Origin: CAYXGZ01 sp964464755
GTDB lineage: Bacteria > Planctomycetota > MHYJ01 > JACPRB01
Assembly: GCA_964464755.1 (NCBI GenBank)
Contig: CAYXGZ010000022.1
Location: forward strand, 1 to 56,767
Direction: 5' to 3'
DNA: 56,767 bases
The notes beneath the pieces are model-generated. The model was not told where the DNA came from. It saw only the letters and a program-made list of their open reading frames with translations, and did no database searches. Every line of letters begins with the position of its first letter. Position 1 is the stretch's first letter. The position numbers and the translations under genes are program-made. Positions 26,373 through 34,138 of the stretch are shown one piece after another.

Positions 26373-27083
26373 TCAGGCCGCCCGATACTCGTTGCCCATC
26401 TTCCGGTCCGCGATGCCGAGCCCCTCCTCGATCCGCCGCTCCAGCCAGAGCGCCTGGTCGGGCGAGTCGAAGCCGCGCAGGAGCGCGACCTCCTTCCCGC
26501 CGTCGAGCACGGCCATCACGTCGTAGGAGTACGTCACGCGGTTGTTCGTCCGGCCGGTCCGCTCGGAGACGTAGAGCTGCTTCAGCCCGCCGGGGGCGAT
26601 CTCCCGGTTGCCGAACCACGGCACGGGCGAGTGCGCGACGGAGAGCTTCCCGCCCACGACGGAGACGTGGGTGCGGTTGCAGATCGACGCGACGAGGTAC
26701 CAGGTGATGCCGACGCCGACGGCGACGTGGAGCAGCGGGAAGACCTTCATGATCAGCGGCGAGTCGGTGCTGAACGCGATCCCGTACCAGAACAGCAGGA
26801 AGCCGTCCCAGAAGCAGGCGAACACGATCAGGCCGATCAGCGCGGGCCGCCACCAGCGCCAGTGCACGACGAAGTCGCTCCCCTGCTCCTCGAGGACGAA
26901 GCGCTCGGGCAGCGGGGGCCGGGGCTTGGCCGGCGCGGCCGCGGCGAGCGCGGGGTCGTCCGCCCCGAGCTGGTCGCGGAACGAGAAGACGGAATGGCAG
27001 CCGCGGCACTTGGCGAGCAGCGAGGAGAGGTCGAGGTCGTCGGCGAGGACCTTGGCCTGGCAGCGGGGGCAGTGGACCTGCAT
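26373..27083 (-). CDS. Zinc-ribbon membrane protein of unknown function
   Basis: A 236-residue protein opening with an MJ0042-like zinc ribbon (CPRCQAKVL...CRGCHSVFSF), a linker, two membrane helices (about residues 92-140) and a C-terminal PH-like beta-domain (YSYDVMAVLDGGKEVALLRGF). Such proteins are common in Planctomycetota and Myxococcota, without assigned function. It starts 8 nt after a TATAAC box and heads the Rieske-cytochrome b-octaheme operon, so it may serve assembly or be a passenger. Confidence 0.7.
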   Translation of the reverse strand: MQVHCPRCQAKVLADDLDLSSLLAKCRGCHSVFSFRDQLGADDPALAAAAPAKPRPPLPERFVLEEQGSDFVVHWRWWRPALIGLIVFACFWDGFLLFWYGIAFSTDSPLIMKVFPLLHVAVGVGITWYLVASICNRTHVSVVGGKLSVAHSPVPWFGNREIAPGGLKQLYVSERTGRTNNRVTYSYDVMAVLDGGKEVALLRGFDSPDQALWLERRIEEGLGIADRKMGNEYRAA

Positions 27084-27091
27084 GAACGCCC

Positions 27092-27097
27092 GTTATA
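27092..27097 (-). promoter_or_regulatory. -10 box TATAAC of the Rieske/cyt b/HAO operon
   Basis: Minus strand TATAAC, 8 nt, then the ATG at 27083. It is the only clear promoter seen before this four-gene unit. Confidence 0.5.
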
Positions 27098-27166
27098 CCG
27101 CGCCTCGGGCCGGAATGAAAAGCGCCCCCGGGGGTGCCGGGGGCGCGGGGAGCTCTCGAGGGCGGG

Positions 27167-29206
27167 CTACTTCTTCGGCTGGTCGGGGCCCTTCGGAGGC
27201 TGCTCGGGGCCCTTGGGCGGCTGCTCGGGGCCCTTCGGGGGCTCCGGGCCCTTGGGCGGCTCGGAGCTCTTCGGGGGCTCCGTCGGCGCGTCCTTCTTGC
27301 CGTCGTCCTTCTTGGGATCCTCGGGCTTCTTGCCGCCCGGGGTGGTCACGTCGCTGGGAGCGTCCGCGGCGCCCTTCATCGGGGGCTCGAGGCCCATGTC
27401 CTTGTCGCCGGTCATGAGGTGCCAGCAGGCCATGAGGCCGAGGCAGGTCTGGCTGACGAAGAACTTGTTCTTGTCGTCCGGCTTCTCGACGGGCAGCAGC
27501 CAGTCGGTCCACTTCCCGTCGGGCTCCTGGTAGGAGAGCATCAGGCCGGCGATGCCGCGGAGCAGGCCGCGGCGCTGGCTCTTGTTGGGCATGAGCTTCG
27601 CGGCGCGGGCCATGTAGAGGTGGCTGAAGAGGAAGTAGTAGGGCGCGGTCATGCCCTTGCCGATGTGCGTGCCCTCGCGGCCCTTGATCTTCTGGAGCAT
27701 GTACCGGTTGTTCCACCAGTAGTTCACCGCGTAGGTGTAGCTCCGGTCCTCGGAGGCGTCGGCGCAGCGCAGGCCGAACTCGGCGACCGGCGAGCGGGCG
27801 CAGGCGCCCAGCGGGGAGGCGGACGACGAGTACGTGTTGCCCATCTCCATGTACTTGTAGGTCCCCTCGCCCATCTTGAGCTTGCGGAGGCACTCGACGG
27901 CCTTGGGGACCATCGCGTCCACCTTCTCCTTCTCGTAGCCGAGGTTCTTCAGCGAGAGGAGGGCGACGATGCTGGCCGCGGTGCTGAACGACGAGGAGTT
28001 CTGGACGAAGTTGTAGTAATACCAGCCGCCGTCGCCGCGCTGGAGCTTCTGGAGGCGGTCGACGTGCTCGGCGATCGCCTTCTTCATCTCCGCGCCGTAC
28101 TTCTGCATGATCGCCTCTTCCTTGGCGCAGAAGGCCAGCGCCTCGGTGCAGAAGATCGCGCCCCACATGTCGTCGCCCTCGAGGCGCCCCTCGGAGGGGT
28201 TGCCCTCGCCCTTGCGGGACTCCATGACGACCAGGAGGGTCTTCTCGAGCGCGGGCGGGATCTCCTTGCCCTTCTCAAGGTCCTTGACCTTGGCCAGCTG
28301 CCACTCGGCCCAGAGGCTCATGAGGCCCAGGGAGGTCATGCCGCGGCGCGCGTGCACGCCGGCCTCGGTGAAGTCCCCGCCGAAGGTCCCGTCCTGGTTC
28401 TGCTTCGTCTTGATGAAGGCGATGCCGCGGCCGAACGCGCCCTTGAGCATGTTGTAGAGCTCGAGGTTCAGCGGCACCTCGAGCATCTTGGTCAGGTTCG
28501 CCAGCTCGGTCTTCGCCCCGGTGTGCTTCTCGTTGAGCTTCAGGGCCTCCTCGAAGAGGGCGCGGGCCTGGTCGAAGAGCTCGAGGTCCCGGGCCTGCTT
28601 GCCGAGGGAGACGCAGAGCTCCGGCGTCAGCTTCGCCTGGGCGACGAGGCTCTCGCGCTTCATCTTGATCACGCGGGCGAAGACCTCCTCCGCCTGGTCG
28701 TAGAGGCCGTACTCGTCGCGGACCTTCTTGGCGAAGGACTCGAGGAGCTTCACGTTCTCGTCGAGGGTCTTGTCGGGCTTCTCGATGCCGCCCTTCTCGA
28801 GCTCGAAGGCCCGGAGGAAGTGCGCCTCGGCCTTGTCGTCGAGGTCGTCCTTGCGCTCCTTCGTCAGGCAGTCCTTCGCGAGCTTGCGCTGGTCCTCGGC
28901 CGTGTCCTTGGCGCGGGCCTTGGCGGCCTCGTACCACTTCTTGTTCTCCTCCTCGCGCTCCCAGGAGGGCTTGCTCGGGGCGATGCCCTGGACCTCCTTC
29001 TCGGGGAACGAGAGGGTCTTCTTCTCCCGGTCCTGGACGATGACGTACATGCCGGTGCCGCCCTGGGGGAGGTTGCGCTTCTCCCGCTTCAGGACCTTGC
29101 ACTCGATGATGTTGCCGTCCTTCAGGTAGAGGATGTCGGCGTGGCCGGCCGAGCTCCCGAGGAGCAGGACCGGGACCGCGAGGATGGACCAACCGAGCCG
29201 GCTCAT
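27167..29206 (-). CDS. Secreted squalene-cyclase-like repeat protein with Pro-rich tail
   Basis: A 679-residue protein with a signal peptide (about residues 1-24). Residues about 25-70 form a small beta-domain (ILYLKDGNIIECKVL) seen in SPOR/HEAT-type Planctomycetota proteins. Then comes a Lys/Glu-rich TPR-like helical region, and then a toroid domain with QNQDGTFGGDF, QRGDGGWYYYN and QEPDGKWTDW repeats. The tail has 7-residue repeats (QPPKGPE) ending in KK. No DxDD or zinc-prenyltransferase site is evident. ATG with AGGAGG; a CGTATAGA element lies upstream near 29263-29271. It is related to the gene at 5131. Two such proteins in 25 kb fits the expanded toroid families of this group. Confidence 0.78.
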   Translation of the reverse strand: MSRLGWSILAVPVLLLGSSAGHADILYLKDGNIIECKVLKREKRNLPQGGTGMYVIVQDREKKTLSFPEKEVQGIAPSKPSWEREEENKKWYEAAKARAKDTAEDQRKLAKDCLTKERKDDLDDKAEAHFLRAFELEKGGIEKPDKTLDENVKLLESFAKKVRDEYGLYDQAEEVFARVIKMKRESLVAQAKLTPELCVSLGKQARDLELFDQARALFEEALKLNEKHTGAKTELANLTKMLEVPLNLELYNMLKGAFGRGIAFIKTKQNQDGTFGGDFTEAGVHARRGMTSLGLMSLWAEWQLAKVKDLEKGKEIPPALEKTLLVVMESRKGEGNPSEGRLEGDDMWGAIFCTEALAFCAKEEAIMQKYGAEMKKAIAEHVDRLQKLQRGDGGWYYYNFVQNSSSFSTAASIVALLSLKNLGYEKEKVDAMVPKAVECLRKLKMGEGTYKYMEMGNTYSSSASPLGACARSPVAEFGLRCADASEDRSYTYAVNYWWNNRYMLQKIKGREGTHIGKGMTAPYYFLFSHLYMARAAKLMPNKSQRRGLLRGIAGLMLSYQEPDGKWTDWLLPVEKPDDKNKFFVSQTCLGLMACWHLMTGDKDMGLEPPMKGAADAPSDVTTPGGKKPEDPKKDDGKKDAPTEPPKSSEPPKGPEPPKGPEQPPKGPEQPPKGPDQPKK

Positions 29207-29326
29207 GGAACCTCCTGGATACCCCGGCGGGACCGCGACGCGGCGGCCCCCGCCTTCCCCTTCTATACGTATCCGGGGCCCCGGAAGTAACACGGGCCGC
29301 GGAAAATACCCCGCGCCGGAAAGGCG

Positions 29327-29355
29327 TTGAACCGGGCCGAGGGGGACGCTATCAT
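29327..29355 (+). promoter_or_regulatory. Sigma70 promoter of the zinc-ribbon gene at 29389
   Basis: TTGAAC (29327-29332), 17-bp spacer, TATCAT (29350-29355). This is the best -35/-10 pair in the window. The expected transcript has a leader of about 27 nt containing a T-run and a GGAG Shine-Dalgarno. Confidence 0.7.
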
Positions 29356-29388
29356 TCCGGCCTTCCATTTTTTTCCGGAGCCCGCGCC

Positions 29389-29775
29389 ATGGCCCACCGT
29401 TCCCGCCGGCAGATGCAGAAGTTCCAGTGCACCCACAAGGGCTTCGGCAAGTACTGCCACTTCTGCAAGGACGTCGCCGCCGGCAAGCCCGTCGGCCGCA
29501 AGACCAAGAAGGACGCGAACACCGGCGAGCAGGTCGAGGTCGCCGCGCCCGCCGTCCCCAAGACCTGGAAGCGCGCGAAGTGCCCCTACTGCGGCGGCAA
29601 CCGCGTGAAGAAGAACGAGATCAACGCCTTCTCGGCCAACGACGCGAAGGAGTACCGCTGCACGAGCTTCGAGTGCAAGAAGCAGTTCAACTCCGACCAG
29701 GTGAAGGAGTACGAGGAGGTCGAGGCCAAGGAGAACAAGGGGCCCGTCGAGCGCTGGAACCGGCTCACGGACTAG
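29389..29775 (+). CDS. Small basic double zinc-ribbon protein
   Basis: A 128-residue, Lys/Arg-rich protein with two metal-binding regions: CTHKGFGKYCHFC near the N-terminus and CPYCGGNRV...CTSFECKKQF in the middle. A charged C-terminal helix follows. It has a strong promoter and a strong intrinsic terminator, so it is a monocistronic and probably well-expressed gene. Basic zinc-ribbon proteins of this size often bind nucleic acid or the ribosome, but no family is recognised. Confidence 0.75.
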   Translation: MAHRSRRQMQKFQCTHKGFGKYCHFCKDVAAGKPVGRKTKKDANTGEQVEVAAPAVPKTWKRAKCPYCGGNRVKKNEINAFSANDAKEYRCTSFECKKQFNSDQVKEYEEVEAKENKGPVERWNRLTD

Positions 29776-29791
29776 ACCGGCGAATCCGCGG

Positions 29792-29818
29792 AAGGCCCCG
29801 GGAGACCCCCGGGGCCTT
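29792..29818 (+). terminator. Intrinsic terminator after the zinc-ribbon gene
   Basis: An 11-bp stem (AAGGCCCCGGG with CCCGGGGCCTT) and a 5-nt loop, then TTTCTCATTTCTT. It lies 16 nt past the stop at 29775 and before the convergent rhomboid gene. Confidence 0.75.
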
Positions 29819-29820
29819 TC

Positions 29821-30468
29821 TCATTTCTTGTCCTTCTCGCCGGGCGGCTTCCCGAAGATCCGCAGCAGCAGCCCCGCCGCCACCCCGAACGCGAAGCCCC
29901 CGAGGTGCGCCGCCACGGCCACCCCCGTCGACTTCCCGTCGCGGACCTCGACCCAGAGCAGCCACTGCATGCCGGCCCAGAGCAGCACGGCGTACCAGCA
30001 CGGCGACTTGATCGTCTTGAAGAACGGCAGCACGAGGAACGTGATCGGCGCCGTCGGGAAGAAGACCAGGTAGGCGCCCATCACGCCGCTGATCGCCCCC
30101 GAGGCCCCCACGCAGGGCAGCAGCGCCGCCGAGCCGTCCGTCGTCAGCACGTGCGCGGCCGCCGCGGCCACCCCGGCCAGGTGGTAGTAGACGAGGTACG
30201 TCACGTGCCCCATCCGGTCCTCGACGCTGGCCCCCGCGATGAAGAGGAAGAGCAGGTTGCCCAGCAGGTGCCAGATCGAGCCGTGCAGGTAGATCGACGT
30301 CAGCAGCGACTGCGCGTTCCACGCGGCAGGGACGAGCGCGTAGTCCTTGAAGCCGAAGTCGGGGCGCGTCGTCTGCCAGGAGTAGACCGCGACGTTCGCG
30401 GCGATGAGCAGCAGGTTGAAGATCGGGAACGAGTGGCGCTTCGTCCCCTCCCCGACCGGGATGATCAC
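29821..30468 (-). CDS. Rhomboid-family intramembrane serine protease
   Basis: A 215-residue protein with six or seven membrane helices. The rhomboid signature is complete: HGSIWHLLGN (His and oxyanion Asn in TM2), the catalytic Ser in GASGAISGVMGAY (TM4) and the catalytic His in AAHLGGFAFG (TM6). It cleaves transmembrane segments of unknown substrates. GTG start overlaps the stop of the preceding HTH gene (GTGA), so the two are co-translated. Confidence 0.9.
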   Translation of the reverse strand: MIIPVGEGTKRHSFPIFNLLLIAANVAVYSWQTTRPDFGFKDYALVPAAWNAQSLLTSIYLHGSIWHLLGNLLFLFIAGASVEDRMGHVTYLVYYHLAGVAAAAAHVLTTDGSAALLPCVGASGAISGVMGAYLVFFPTAPITFLVLPFFKTIKSPCWYAVLLWAGMQWLLWVEVRDGKSTGVAVAAHLGGFAFGVAAGLLLRIFGKPPGEKDKK

Positions 30469-30680
30469 TTGATCAGGCCCCGCTTCATCCCAAGGTAGAC
30501 GGCGTGGGGCGAATTCTGGGCCTCCATCCTCAGGAGCAGCCCGGCGCGGTGGGCCTCGACGGTCTTGGACTCGATGCCGAGCCGGCGCCCCGTCTCCTCC
30601 GCGGTGCAGCCCTTCGCGAGGAGCTGGAGGATCTGGAGGTGCCTCCGGGTCAAAGCGTGGCGGTCCTTGCGCTTGGCCAT
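30465..30680 (-). CDS. Small LuxR/GerE-type helix-turn-helix protein
   Basis: A 71-residue stand-alone HTH. LTRRHLQILQLLAKGCTAEE, then TGRRLGIESKTVEAHRAGLL, is the LuxR C-terminal DNA-binding pattern, with no receiver or sensor domain. The ATG at 30680 (MAKRKDR) follows a TAGACT box by 10 nt. An upstream extension is possible but lacks support. It overlaps the rhomboid gene and could regulate that operon. Confidence 0.8.
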   Translation of the reverse strand: MAKRKDRHALTRRHLQILQLLAKGCTAEETGRRLGIESKTVEAHRAGLLLRMEAQNSPHAVYLGMKRGLIK

Positions 30681-30690
30681 GGGATGCCCC

Positions 30691-30696
30691 AGTCTA
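30691..30696 (-). promoter_or_regulatory. -10 box TAGACT of the HTH-rhomboid operon
   Basis: Minus strand TAGACT, then 10 nt to the ATG at 30680. It lies just inside the gap after dusB. Confidence 0.4.
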
Positions 30697-30702
30697 CCAC
30701 AC

Positions 30703-31713
30703 TCACGCGGCCTCGGCGGGGTCCGGCGGCGCATCGTGCTCGGCCGGCTCCCGGCGGCCGAACTCGACGATCAGGGCCTCCATGTCGGCGGGCGACGAGA
30801 CCCGCATCCCGCGGTCGCGCAGCTCGGCGCCGCCCGCGACGCCCTTGATGAACCACGCGATGACCTTCCGCGCCCGCCGCGTCGCGGAGTCGTCCCCGTA
30901 GAGCCCCCGCATGAGGGCGAAGTGCTCGCGGAGCACCTCCGCGCGGTCGGCGACGGTGGGGCGCGCGTCGAGCTCCTCCCCCGCCAGCGCCGCCTGGCAC
31001 TCGCGGTAGAGCCAGGGGTTGCCCAGGGCGCCGCGGGCCAGCATGACGCCGTCGCAGCCGGTGTTCTTGACCATGCGCACGGCGTCCGCGCCGCGGCGGA
31101 GGTCGCCGTTGCCGATGACGGGGATCGTGACGGCCTGCTTCACGGCGCGGATCGCGTCGTGGTTCGACATCCCGCGGTAGAGCTGGGCCCGGGTCCGGCC
31201 GTGGGCCGTGATCGCCGCGACGCCCGAGCGGTCGGCGATGCGGGCGACCTCGAGGAAGCGGTCGTCGTCTCCCTCGTCGAAGCCGGTGCGCATCTTCATC
31301 GTCACGGGGATCTTCACGGCGGGCACGAGCTTGTCGAAGATGCGCTTCACCTGGTCCGGCTCGCGCAGGAGCGCCGAGCCGCACTGGGTCTTGACGACCT
31401 TGTTGACGGGGCAGCCGAGGTTGAGGTCGATGACGTCCGCGCCGAGGCCCTCGAGGACCTTCGCCGCCTCGGCCAGCGTGTCCGGCTCGCGGCCGAGGAG
31501 CTGCATGCCCAGGGGGTGGTCCTGGTCGTCGGTCGCGAGGAGGAGCTTCGTCTTGTCGTTCTCCTCGAGCACGGAGCGGTCCTTGACCATTTCGCAGAAC
31601 GCGAGCTCGCAGCCGAAGCGGCGGGCGATGGTCCGGTACGCCAGGTCCGTGCAGCCCGCCATGGGCGACTGCAGGACCTTTTGCTGGAGGCGCAATCCGC
31701 GGCTGTTTAACAT
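30703..31713 (-). CDS. dusB: tRNA-dihydrouridine synthase
   Basis: A 336-residue FMN enzyme reducing uridines in the tRNA D-loop. Motifs: SPMAGCTDLAYR at the N-terminus, the active-site Cys loop DLNLGCPVNKVVKTQCGSALL, TMKMRTGFD, ITAHGRTRAQ and the FMN-phosphate strand VIGNGDL plus GVMLARGALGNPW. The length is normal for DusB. The ATG lies only 9 bp from the divergent maf start, so its promoter must overlap maf. The C-terminal 20 residues are Pro/Ala/Glu-rich. Confidence 0.92.
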   Translation of the reverse strand: MLNSRGLRLQQKVLQSPMAGCTDLAYRTIARRFGCELAFCEMVKDRSVLEENDKTKLLLATDDQDHPLGMQLLGREPDTLAEAAKVLEGLGADVIDLNLGCPVNKVVKTQCGSALLREPDQVKRIFDKLVPAVKIPVTMKMRTGFDEGDDDRFLEVARIADRSGVAAITAHGRTRAQLYRGMSNHDAIRAVKQAVTIPVIGNGDLRRGADAVRMVKNTGCDGVMLARGALGNPWLYRECQAALAGEELDARPTVADRAEVLREHFALMRGLYGDDSATRRARKVIAWFIKGVAGGAELRDRGMRVSSPADMEALIVEFGRREPAEHDAPPDPAEAA

Positions 31714-31722
31714 CCGTTTCCC

Positions 31723-32280
31723 GTGAAGATCGTCCTCGCGTCCGCGTCCCCCGCCCGGCGGGCCCTGCTGAGGGCCGCCCGGGTGCCGTTCGACGCGGTC
31801 CCGTCCGGCGTCCCCGAGCACTCCGGTCGGGGCCTGACCCTGCGGGCCGCGGTGCTGGCCAACGCGGAGCGGAAGGCCGCGGCCGTCGCCCGCGCGCACC
31901 CGGGCCGCTGGGTCCTGGCCGCGGACACGATGCTCGAGTTCGGGGGGAGATTATACGGCAAGCCGGCCTCCCGCAAGGCGGCCGTCGCCCTGCTCGCGAG
32001 GATGGCGGGCCGCTGGCACGTCCTGGCGACCGGCGTCGTGCTGAGGCGCGGGAGCCGGGGCTGGCGCGGCGTGGTCCGCACGCGGATCCGCATCCGCCGG
32101 CTCGACGCCGCGGCGATCGACCGCCTCGTCGGCCGCTCCGACCCGACCGGCGCCGCGGGCGGCTACCGGATCCGGAAGGGCCGCGATCCGCTCATCGAGC
32201 GAATCGAGGGCTCGCACTCCAACGTGGTCGGCCTGCCGATGGAGTGGCTGCGTTCCCGGCTGCTGAAACTCGGGATATGA
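31723..32280 (+). CDS. maf: Maf-family nucleoside triphosphate pyrophosphatase
   Basis: A 185-residue house-cleaning phosphatase of non-canonical dTTP/UTP or similar nucleotides. Motifs: SASPARRALL (phosphate binding), AADTMLEFGGRLYGKP and GAAGGYRI...LIERIEGSHSNVVGLP. GTG start, 9 bp from the divergent dusB ATG. Its last base lies inside the TATGAT box of the next gene. Confidence 0.9.
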   Translation: MKIVLASASPARRALLRAARVPFDAVPSGVPEHSGRGLTLRAAVLANAERKAAAVARAHPGRWVLAADTMLEFGGRLYGKPASRKAAVALLARMAGRWHVLATGVVLRRGSRGWRGVVRTRIRIRRLDAAAIDRLVGRSDPTGAAGGYRIRKGRDPLIERIEGSHSNVVGLPMEWLRSRLLKLGI

Positions 32281-32281
32281 T
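32276..32281 (+). promoter_or_regulatory. -10 box TATGAT at the end of maf
   Basis: TATGAT, then 6 nt (GTGGGC), then the ATG at 32288. The box overlaps the maf stop codon. Confidence 0.45.
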
Positions 32282-32287
32282 GTGGGC

Positions 32288-32608
32288 ATGATCCTCCCGA
32301 CGCTGCTGGCCGGCATGCCCTTCTTCACTCTGACCGACCTCGCCAGGGCGCGGATCGAGTCGATCTCCTTCTTCCTCGTCCTCTTCCTCCTCTGCGCCCT
32401 CGTGCTCAAGGTCCTCTGGAACTGGCTGGCGAAGGACTTCGAGAAGCTGCCCCGCCTCACCTACGGCAAGGCCTTGGCCGCGACCTTCCTCTGGGGGCTG
32501 GTCTTCGTCATCGTCCTGACGATGATCTCCGGCGCGCGCGAGCTGCTGACGCCGGGCGCGTGGGAGAAGGACGGCGCGACCTACAAGCTGAAGGGGTCGG
32601 CGAGGTGA
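32288..32608 (+). CDS. Small two-helix membrane protein
   Basis: A 106-residue protein with two membrane helices (about residues 27-45 and 64-84) and an amphipathic linker (AKDFEKLPRLTYGKAL). The ATG at 32288 is preferred over a GTG two codons earlier because of the 6-nt spacing to the -10 box. It overlaps the next gene by GTGA. No family is recognised. Confidence 0.6.
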   Translation: MILPTLLAGMPFFTLTDLARARIESISFFLVLFLLCALVLKVLWNWLAKDFEKLPRLTYGKALAATFLWGLVFVIVLTMISGARELLTPGAWEKDGATYKLKGSAR

Positions 32609-33474
32609 CGCGCGGCCGGAAGTGGTTCTACGGCTGCGGCTGCGTCGCGTTCCTCCTCCTCTACATCGTCGTCATCCCCGGGCTGGGCTACTTCGCCGGC
32701 CTCGAGATCCCCCTGGCCCTCGCGGTCGGCTGGATCAAGCACCCCGCCAGGACGTGGCCGCACCTCACCTGGAACCTGGCGGGCCTGGCCACCTTCGCGC
32801 TCGGGCTCGCCCTGACGGCCTGGGTCGGGCACCGCTTCGCCTCCTGGCTCTGGAAGGCCCGGGGGCGCGAGGACGCGTGGAGGCCGAAGTGGACGATCGC
32901 GGGCCTGGCGCTCATCCTGCTCATGTTCGCCTCCGGCATCGCGCTCACCGGCGTCGTGCACCAGGCCGGCTGGCTGGCGAGATCGGGCCGGTTCCTCCAG
33001 AGCTCCAGCTCGAACGACCGCAACGCCAGCGCCAGCCTGAAGACGATCGCGACGGCGCAGGCTGATTTCCGCTCGAACGACCGGGACAACAACCGAGTGA
33101 ACGACTACTGGCGGAAGGACATCGCGGGATTGGCCGTCCTGGGCGGTCCCGAGGTCGCCAACATGATCCGGCTCATCGAACCCTCGGTGGCGGCGGCCGA
33201 CGCCCGCCCCAAGATACCGACGCCGACGGCCCTCTTCCTGGCGTGGCAACCCAAGGCAGGATACTGGTACGCCGCGCTCCGATTCGCCGACGAGAAGGAG
33301 CCCGATCCGGATCGCTGGGCGGCCGCCACCTGGCCCGCGAGCGAAGGCTCCGGCGACCTGGCCTTCATCATCAGCCACGACGGAGTGATGTGGAAGAAGC
33401 AGGTCTCGTTCCCCTTCTCCATCGAGATCTTCCCCGCCGATCCCGCCGCCGAGGGGTGGTCGAAGCTGGATTAG
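32605..33474 (+). CDS. Membrane protein with DUF2950-like C-terminal domain
   Basis: A 289-residue protein with three membrane helices (about residues 8-30, 45-68 and 90-112) and an extracytoplasmic domain containing NASASLKTIATAQADFRSND followed by DNNRVNDYWRKDIAGL. That stretch, linked to prepilin- and DUF2950-type proteins, is widespread in Planctomycetota. GTG start overlaps the upstream stop. The stop TAG (33472-33474) is the very edge of the octamer repeat array. Confidence 0.65.
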   Translation: MTRGRKWFYGCGCVAFLLLYIVVIPGLGYFAGLEIPLALAVGWIKHPARTWPHLTWNLAGLATFALGLALTAWVGHRFASWLWKARGREDAWRPKWTIAGLALILLMFASGIALTGVVHQAGWLARSGRFLQSSSSNDRNASASLKTIATAQADFRSNDRDNNRVNDYWRKDIAGLAVLGGPEVANMIRLIEPSVAAADARPKIPTPTALFLAWQPKAGYWYAALRFADEKEPDPDRWAAATWPASEGSGDLAFIISHDGVMWKKQVSFPFSIEIFPADPAAEGWSKLD

Positions 33475-33680
33475 CAAGACAGCAAGAGAGCCCGAAAGCA
33501 AGAAAGCCGGAAAGCAAGAGAGCCAGAGGATCGTCCACGTACTGGCGTTTCCGTCCCTTGGCCTTCTGGCCTTCTGGCTCTTGGGCCTTCCTGCTTTCCT
33601 GCTTTCCTGCTCTCCTGCTTTCAGGCTTTCTGGCCTTCGAGCTTTCGGGCTTCCGGCTCTCGGGCTTCCCGGCTCTCGGG
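33473..33680. repeat. Octamer-periodic repeat array 1 (inverted arms) between convergent genes
   Basis: Left arm 33473-33528: seven consecutive 8-nt units of the type AGCAAGAN/AGCCNGAA. Right arm 33562-33680: fifteen units of the complementary type CTTTCNNG (one is 7 nt), for example CTTTCCTG, CTTTCAGG, CTTTCTGG, CTTTCGGG. The arms can fold into a long imperfect hairpin with a loop of about 33 nt. The array fills the whole gap, from the stop of the gene at 32605 to the stop of the lipoprotein gene. Confidence 0.85.
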
Positions 33681-33681
33681 C

Positions 33682-34020
33682 TCACTCGTGCCGGTACGTC
33701 ATCGGCTCGTCTTCCTTCCACCAGATCGTCAGCAGGTCCGCCTGGATCCGGTACCGCAGCCGCTCGACCTTCCCGCGCGACGTCAGCTCCAGCGTCTGCC
33801 CGTCCACGAGCTTCCAGGTCCAGCGCGAGCTCACCTCGGTCACGATCCAGTGCTCCAGCCGCCCGTCGGCGTGGAACTGCAGCCGCATCCCGAGGTTGCC
33901 GACCCGCGGGTCACGGGCCGTCGTCTCGTCCAGCCAGACCCCGACCAGCGCGTCCGCCGGCGACTTCGAGCACCCCGCGACCACCACCAGCAACCCGGCC
34001 AGGACCACCGCTCTCGTCAT
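33682..34020 (-). CDS. Small lipoprotein flanked by octamer arrays
   Basis: A 112-residue lipoprotein (lipobox VVVAGC, Cys about 18). The mature part (ADALVGVWLDETTARDP...WTWKLVDGQTLELTSRGK) is a lipocalin-like beta-barrel of the type that begins GxW. No function is assigned. It is remarkable for lying between two near-identical repeat segments, with one array ending at its stop and the other beginning 15 bp before its start. Confidence 0.7.
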   Translation of the reverse strand: MTRAVVLAGLLVVVAGCSKSPADALVGVWLDETTARDPRVGNLGMRLQFHADGRLEHWIVTEVSSRWTWKLVDGQTLELTSRGKVERLRYRIQADLLTIWWKEDEPMTYRHE

Positions 34021-34035
34021 CCGCTCCCCCTCGGG

Positions 34036-34138
34036 CTTTCCTGCTTTCCTGCTTTCAGGCTTTCTGGCTTTCGAGCTTTCGGGCTTCCGGCTCTCAGGCT
34101 CTCGGGCTTTCCGGCTGTCCTGCTCTCCTGCCGTCCCT
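34036..34138. repeat. Octamer-periodic repeat array 2
   Basis: Thirteen units of CTTTCNNG type, in nearly the same order as the right arm of array 1: two CTTTCCTG, then CTTTCAGG, CTTTCTGG, CTTTCGAG, CTTTCGGG, the 7-nt CTTCCGG, then CTCTCNGG units. It overlaps the 3' end of the RNA methyltransferase gene. Confidence 0.85.

Noticed and set aside
33371..33721. Lys/Pro/Ser-rich repeat protein on the minus strand through the octamer array
   Set aside because: The frame exists only because 8-nt repeats avoid stops; it overlaps two well-supported genes and has no start signal.
33473..34138. CRISPR array
   Set aside because: Units are contiguous 8-mers with no spacers, no 25-40-bp repeats and no cas genes.
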